DNA from: Chryseosolibacter sp966095595
GTDB taxonomy: Bacteria; Bacteroidota; Bacteroidia; Cytophagales; Cyclobacteriaceae
Direction of reading: 5' to 3'
DNA length: 16,531 bases
NCBI GenBank assembly: GCA_966095595.1
Contig: CBHTUB010000073.1
Coordinates: 1 to 16,531, forward strand
The notes below the pieces were generated by a model. It saw nothing but the letters and a program-made list of their open reading frames with translations. It ran no database searches and was not told the DNA's origin. How positions within the stretch are numbered: position 1 is the first letter of the stretch; each line of letters opens with the position of its first letter. Both the position numbers and the translations under genes were made by a program. Of the stretch, positions 15,201 to 16,531 are shown in pieces.

Positions 15201-15386
15201 ATACTGAAAGATGCAGGACGTGCCACTATTTCGAACAACAGGGCCACGATTTTCCTTCCACCGTATCTTAAATTTTGTATGACCTTAACATGCGCCTTAG
15301 TAAAGAAAAGAGCGGTCGTTGGTACTTTTGGCGTTTGGCCGATGACTGCTGAGAAGGGAGACCACGATAAATGTAGTGTTATGTAG
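12267..15386 (+). CDS. Large protein of unknown family with four diverged internal repeats
   Basis: A 1039-residue protein I cannot assign to any known family. There is no signal peptide or membrane helix, so it is cytoplasmic or exported without a classical signal. By eye it consists of four diverged units of about 245 residues (roughly 1-230, 284-530, 547-790, 796-1039). Each has, in order: a hydrophobic hairpin (AAVFAVFLKD at 88-97, EFVIFMLDPSD at 348-358, PIIVITFLKK at 650-659, ALVIIIQPS at 891-899); a strand then a polar turn (VVVMGADE 134-141, IVVMATNHD 395-403, ILVICHQDSHE 711-721, ALLVTPDDAG 950-959); a late strand (DTFCVTLT 177-184, NIGLILS 434-440, VNFCFSVS 761-768, KFCMTLT 1002-1008); and, in three units, a glycine motif (GVFGHYP 192-198, GSYGHLP 449-455, GTFGVWP 1019-1025). 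The stretch 205-280 is a low-complexity linker. There are 16 cysteines, and the C-terminus reads KCSVM. The start ATG directly follows the shared 31-base element. Composition is G/C-richer at the 5' end and clearly A/T-rich around 14100-14220. A strong terminator follows. Function unknown. Confidence 0.9.
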   Translation: MKIFELNRQPIELKLGDIRKATSNDICQPSVLTLEHQVEKNKVPVVPLPVVESFKDDMHAIESGQGVAGNFPAKHAGLFTTGVTGASAAVFAVFLKDTAIGEFYFGHIKDLNDLQEQAVKYFPKTIEEKTVVKVVVMGADELIEKYASTLANVLAKLYPGSKPNTNSCILEWRVIWDTFCVTLTPEGHLPAGVFGHYPMSGADVPSTSLKGKANIDTNKDHPISAASRDQYSRSGYGSFDKTNIKEPPSITIPMSSNSPAPGFRNMHHYDSVKIEQGTSHGDNDVIYLVAGQDSGKIDTLKGEKIPMVARAEDLKGQQLELCQRGQVFSGTLPLSRAGVCAENIQSDEFVIFMLDPSDDGKTFTQYLFTHISKKIRSRAIKSAIKGFKNPSKASIVVMATNHDIITCNWPGIQEDLGESFVNAPVISWVARENNIGLILSGKIPNRPVGSYGHLPNGSSFEFLDVTLFSVDNIYIPVKSSGSSGHSAKESAIELKDVTLLPADNKVDTYIELDEQINPVSMTTGDPYEEVISFGYPEIIRNTDKPTDNVLILYYDSCDLRFFRQPLNNYREFTLDGSLRVATNSYLQMAEGMPPVFGAGPKKRNIKMTKAASLTQKRNNWIPVQMESIYSLRLIEFIINEYFKETEVTYPIIVITFLKKNGQYTHFKISPLFLEHTLGGNRITGFGKITGINKLSVFEKDDPDFAGQTSEILVICHQDSHELISEVNKNYREDIIRNFKEAAFLKARVGPPAVFWFTAPCVNFCFSVSEQEIAWGLDWRFLQQSIILSKQQQPQENIAIVIGNKRGYDFAADALKVIGPTRNFDLPFGNYSVCVDAEDTEPHSIFKNLLKEIPSVESETENGCLTIVNVNKFDRNGKNGGSLAGDLGKDSALVIIIQPSRHRFDPSQGRLAAVDFEHVLVFHTTKTALLSHPDIKNQILSFVTLPEICYALLVTPDDAGQQTKTSIKLLKGLFDKVNTILKDAGRATISNNRATIFLPPYLKFCMTLTCALVKKRAVVGTFGVWPMTAEKGDHDKCSVM
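13648..13779 (+). repeat. Local duplication of a 12-codon segment inside the large gene
   Basis: Residues 461-472 (EFLDVTLFSVDN) and 493-504 (ELKDVTLLPADN) are clearly related, 32 codons apart, and the DNA shares GAATT, GATGT and a similar end. The segment between is serine/glycine rich (KSSGSSGHSAKES). It looks like a partial tandem duplication that has since diverged. Confidence 0.5.
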
Positions 15387-15430
15387 CATGTCATTCATAT
15401 TGTTTTAACGCAATAAGTTTTGTTAAATGT

Positions 15431-15467
15431 AAGACACACCTGCATTTTTGCCGGGTGTGTCTTTTTT
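15431..15467 (+). terminator. Intrinsic terminator of the 1039-residue protein gene
   Basis: AAGACACACC (15431-15440) pairs perfectly with GGTGTGTCTT (15454-15463) around a 13-base loop, continuing into a T-run (15462-15467). It lies 44 bases after the stop codon. The 10-bp stem plus T-run is a strong rightward terminator. Confidence 0.88.
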
Positions 15468-15563
15468 AATTGCAAATACTCCAGCCGCTAGTTAAGTTAG
15501 GTCAATGGTCAGGATGATGCTGAAGCAGAAGTCAAATGCAGTACCTGACTAATTCAATGGATA

Positions 15564-15594
15564 GAAATTGCCAAACATAACTACAACATTTAGA
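15564..15594 (+). repeat. 31-base leader element, copy 2
   Basis: Direct repeat of 12232-12262 with one mismatch. In copy 1 the element is followed by GACC and the ATG of the large gene. Here the following bases are CACTGTAAAC, so the start codon is not conserved and no open frame of useful length follows. Confidence 0.8.
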
Positions 15595-15691
15595 CACTGT
15601 AAACACCTTCGCCAATCATGACCGATTGATTTAATACCAACTCGTGCGCGCAGTACACTTAAGATAAAGCAATAGCTTCAATCATGTAGTC

Positions 15692-15709
15692 ACGCCTTCA
15701 TATAGGCGT
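15692..15709 (+). repeat. 6-bp hairpin between leader copy 2 and its terminator
   Basis: ACGCCT (15692-15697) and AGGCGT (15704-15709) pair perfectly around the loop TCATAT. It lies three bases after the TAG at 15687-15689 and 20 bases before the terminator stem, so a transcript of this unit would fold into two consecutive hairpins. Confidence 0.45.
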
Positions 15710-15729
15710 ATACTTGCGCTACACATGTA

Positions 15730-15770
15730 ACACGCCGGTATTCAATTACCGGCGTGTCTTTGTATTTTAA
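15730..15770 (+). terminator. Second intrinsic terminator without a gene upstream
   Basis: ACACGCCGGTA (15730-15740) pairs perfectly with TACCGGCGTGT (15747-15757) around the loop TTCAAT, followed by CTTTGTATTTT. The 11-bp G/C-rich stem is very stable. The T-rich side is on the right, so it serves rightward transcription, not the leftward gene at 15853. No protein gene lies between it and the preceding terminator. Confidence 0.8.
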
Positions 15771-15852
15771 CAGGATGTATCAAGATGAATAATGTCCCTA
15801 ATTTCGGACCACAACTAATTTATCATTTATACTGACCCATGACTACTCACAG

Positions 15853-16437
15853 CTAGCTCGCCCAGGCCTTTCCGTTACCGGCTTCACTCAATGGTATACA
15901 GCCCTTATAGGCGCCCGGCACTGCCTCATATTGAAGTACCTTGGTGGCTCCAACTTCCGAGGTAAAATATCCGAGCATGGTAAGTTCCTTCATCATGAGA
16001 ATGAATGGCCTCGGTGGCGCTGGCTGCGAGGCGTTTTCAGCACTCACCGCTGCATCGTGTGTTTTCTTCACATACTCAAGCTGCTGGCCTTCTTCCAGAT
16101 CCAGAAAGGCGTCGCCGTAAGCCTCGTTGGCCTCTTCGTCAAATGCTTTAAGTCCCGAGAGGAATCTGTCCTGATCCTCTTTGCTGTAGCAATCCTTGAT
16201 GACAAGATCGATGAATGACGGTACGCCTACTTCTTTCGCACCCGGCGTATCTGTTTTTGGAATGATGATCCCGGCAACCTGTGTAACAATCGCTGCCTGG
16301 TCGGTCGATAAAAATGCAGGCTTCCAGTCCACGGAAGGTTCTGCCTTGCATCCCTTGAGGATGCTGCTGATGGCCGGGGCGGAAATTACTCCACCCATGA
16401 TCCATGCTGTTCTTCTTAGTGCTTCTCTGCGATCCAT
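15853..16437 (-). CDS. Gluconate 2-dehydrogenase subunit 3 family protein
   Basis: A 194-residue protein of the gluconate 2-dehydrogenase subunit 3 family, the small exported partner of a flavin-dependent GMC oxidoreductase that oxidises sugars or sugar acids in the periplasm. The N-terminus MDRREALRRTAWIMGGVISA is a Tat signal (RREALRR then a hydrophobic core). It ends at LKGC (27-30), which could be a lipobox, although lysine at -2 is unusual. Family regions are IIPKTDTPGAKEVGVPSFID (58-77) and, near the C-terminus, FILMMKELTMLGYFTSE followed by YEAVPGAYKGC (170-180). The length is usual. Twenty-one bases upstream on the same strand ends another gene that looks like the GMC subunit, so the two form an operon and probably one Tat-exported complex. 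No clear terminator follows on its own strand. Confidence 0.92.
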   Translation of the reverse strand: MDRREALRRTAWIMGGVISAPAISSILKGCKAEPSVDWKPAFLSTDQAAIVTQVAGIIIPKTDTPGAKEVGVPSFIDLVIKDCYSKEDQDRFLSGLKAFDEEANEAYGDAFLDLEEGQQLEYVKKTHDAAVSAENASQPAPPRPFILMMKELTMLGYFTSEVGATKVLQYEAVPGAYKGCIPLSEAGNGKAWAS

Positions 16438-16458
16438 ATTGATGTTCGATTGCTTGCG

Positions 16459-16531
16459 TTAGAGATTCGATTTTTTCAGTTCACTTACCGCGTAGTCCAC
16501 CGCGCGGGCAGTGAGCGCCATATAGGTAAGC
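16459..16531 (-). CDS. C-terminal end of probable GMC oxidoreductase (partial)
   Basis: The minus strand at the window edge is open for 23 codons to a TAA at 16459-16461, reading LTYMALTARAVDYAVSELKK then SNL. The other two frames are less attractive, and one meets a stop. The phrase MALTARAVDYAV followed by a lysine-containing tail resembles the C-terminus of GMC-family oxidoreductases of Bacteroidota. These are usually encoded directly before a gluconate-2-dehydrogenase subunit 3 protein, exactly the arrangement here (21-base gap). The identification rests on a short peptide plus context; the rest of the gene is outside the window. Confidence 0.65.
   Translation of the reverse strand, partial: LTYMALTARAVDYAVSELKKSNL

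Larger units (their letters stand above)
15595..15770 (+). pseudogene. Possible internally deleted paralogue or small RNA unit
   Basis: Between leader copy 2 and the second terminator lie about 135 bases without a usable frame. Near the end, ATGTAG (15684-15689) followed by TTCATAT and later ATGTAA matches, in order, the last codon, stop and 3' flank of the large gene (ATGTAG 15381-15386, TTCATAT, ATGTAA). The spacing from TAG to hairpin is similar: 40 bases here, 44 there. Both hairpins end in GTGTCTTT. The simplest reading is a second copy of the gene reduced by a large deletion to its two ends. A short non-coding RNA using the same promoter and terminator is the alternative. The middle resembles neither end clearly. 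Confidence 0.4.
15387..15852. other. Intergenic region, 466 bases, with second leader and two terminators
   Basis: No protein gene is visible. The region holds the terminator of the large gene (15431-15467), the second copy of the 31-base leader element (15564-15594), an ATGTAG (15684-15689) resembling the end of the large gene, a 6-bp hairpin (15692-15709) and a second terminator (15730-15770). The last 80 bases before the next gene's 3' end are plain A/T-rich sequence. Confidence 0.6.

Noticed and set aside
15730..15757. Second hairpin as a terminator for the leftward gene at 15853
   Set aside because: Read leftwards the stem is followed by TTACATG without a T-run; only the rightward side is T-rich.

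Overview
The window looks like chromosomal DNA of a member of the Bacteroidota, most likely the Cytophagales. This is inferred from gene content and style: a giant two-component propeller sensor kinase, a gluconate-2-dehydrogenase subunit 3 protein next to the end of a probable GMC oxidoreductase, Tat-exported sugar-isomerase-like TIM barrels, an ECF sigma factor of the SigJ-like kind, few Shine-Dalgarno sequences, and sites resembling the Bacteroidota -7 box TAnnTTTG. No rRNA, tRNA, CRISPR array, transposase or integrase was seen.

Layout. Positions 1-180 hold hairpins, including a terminator-like one just before a small unknown gene (181-462, +). A 1154-residue sensor kinase runs on the minus strand (438-3902). 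Diverging from it is a two-gene operon (3964-5738, +): a FadI/HADHB-type thiolase and a VOC-fold protein. After a 440-base gap come a small helical protein (6179-6535, +), a 453-base gap with a possible promoter and two hairpins, a REC-Hpt phosphorelay protein (6989-7723, +), a small unknown protein (7913-8149, +) and a YihY/BrkB membrane protein (8204-9292, +). Convergent to these on the minus strand are a Tat-exported TIM-barrel protein (9297-10226), a terminator, a fatty-acid desaturase (10318-11085) and an ECF sigma factor (11189-11815).

The most unusual part is 11816-15852. After a 451-base leader with tandem and inverted repeats comes a 1039-residue protein (12267-15386, +) that I cannot assign to any family. 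By eye it is built from four very diverged copies of a roughly 245-residue unit. Base composition changes sharply inside the gene. The 31 bases just before its start codon recur, with one mismatch, 178 bases past its stop codon. That second copy is followed by an ATGTAG and a terminator that resemble the 3' end of the large gene. This suggests either an internally deleted paralogue or a short RNA sharing the same leader and terminator.

The right end (15853-16531, -) holds a gluconate-2-dehydrogenase subunit 3 family protein and the last 24 codons of an upstream gene, probably its GMC oxidoreductase partner.

Functional links: the sensor kinase has no receiver domain and the REC-Hpt protein has no kinase, so they could belong to one phosphorelay, though this is only inference. 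The thiolase and VOC genes are almost certainly co-transcribed. The desaturase and BrkB protein are ordinary membrane functions. The large repeat protein stands alone with its own leader and terminator.
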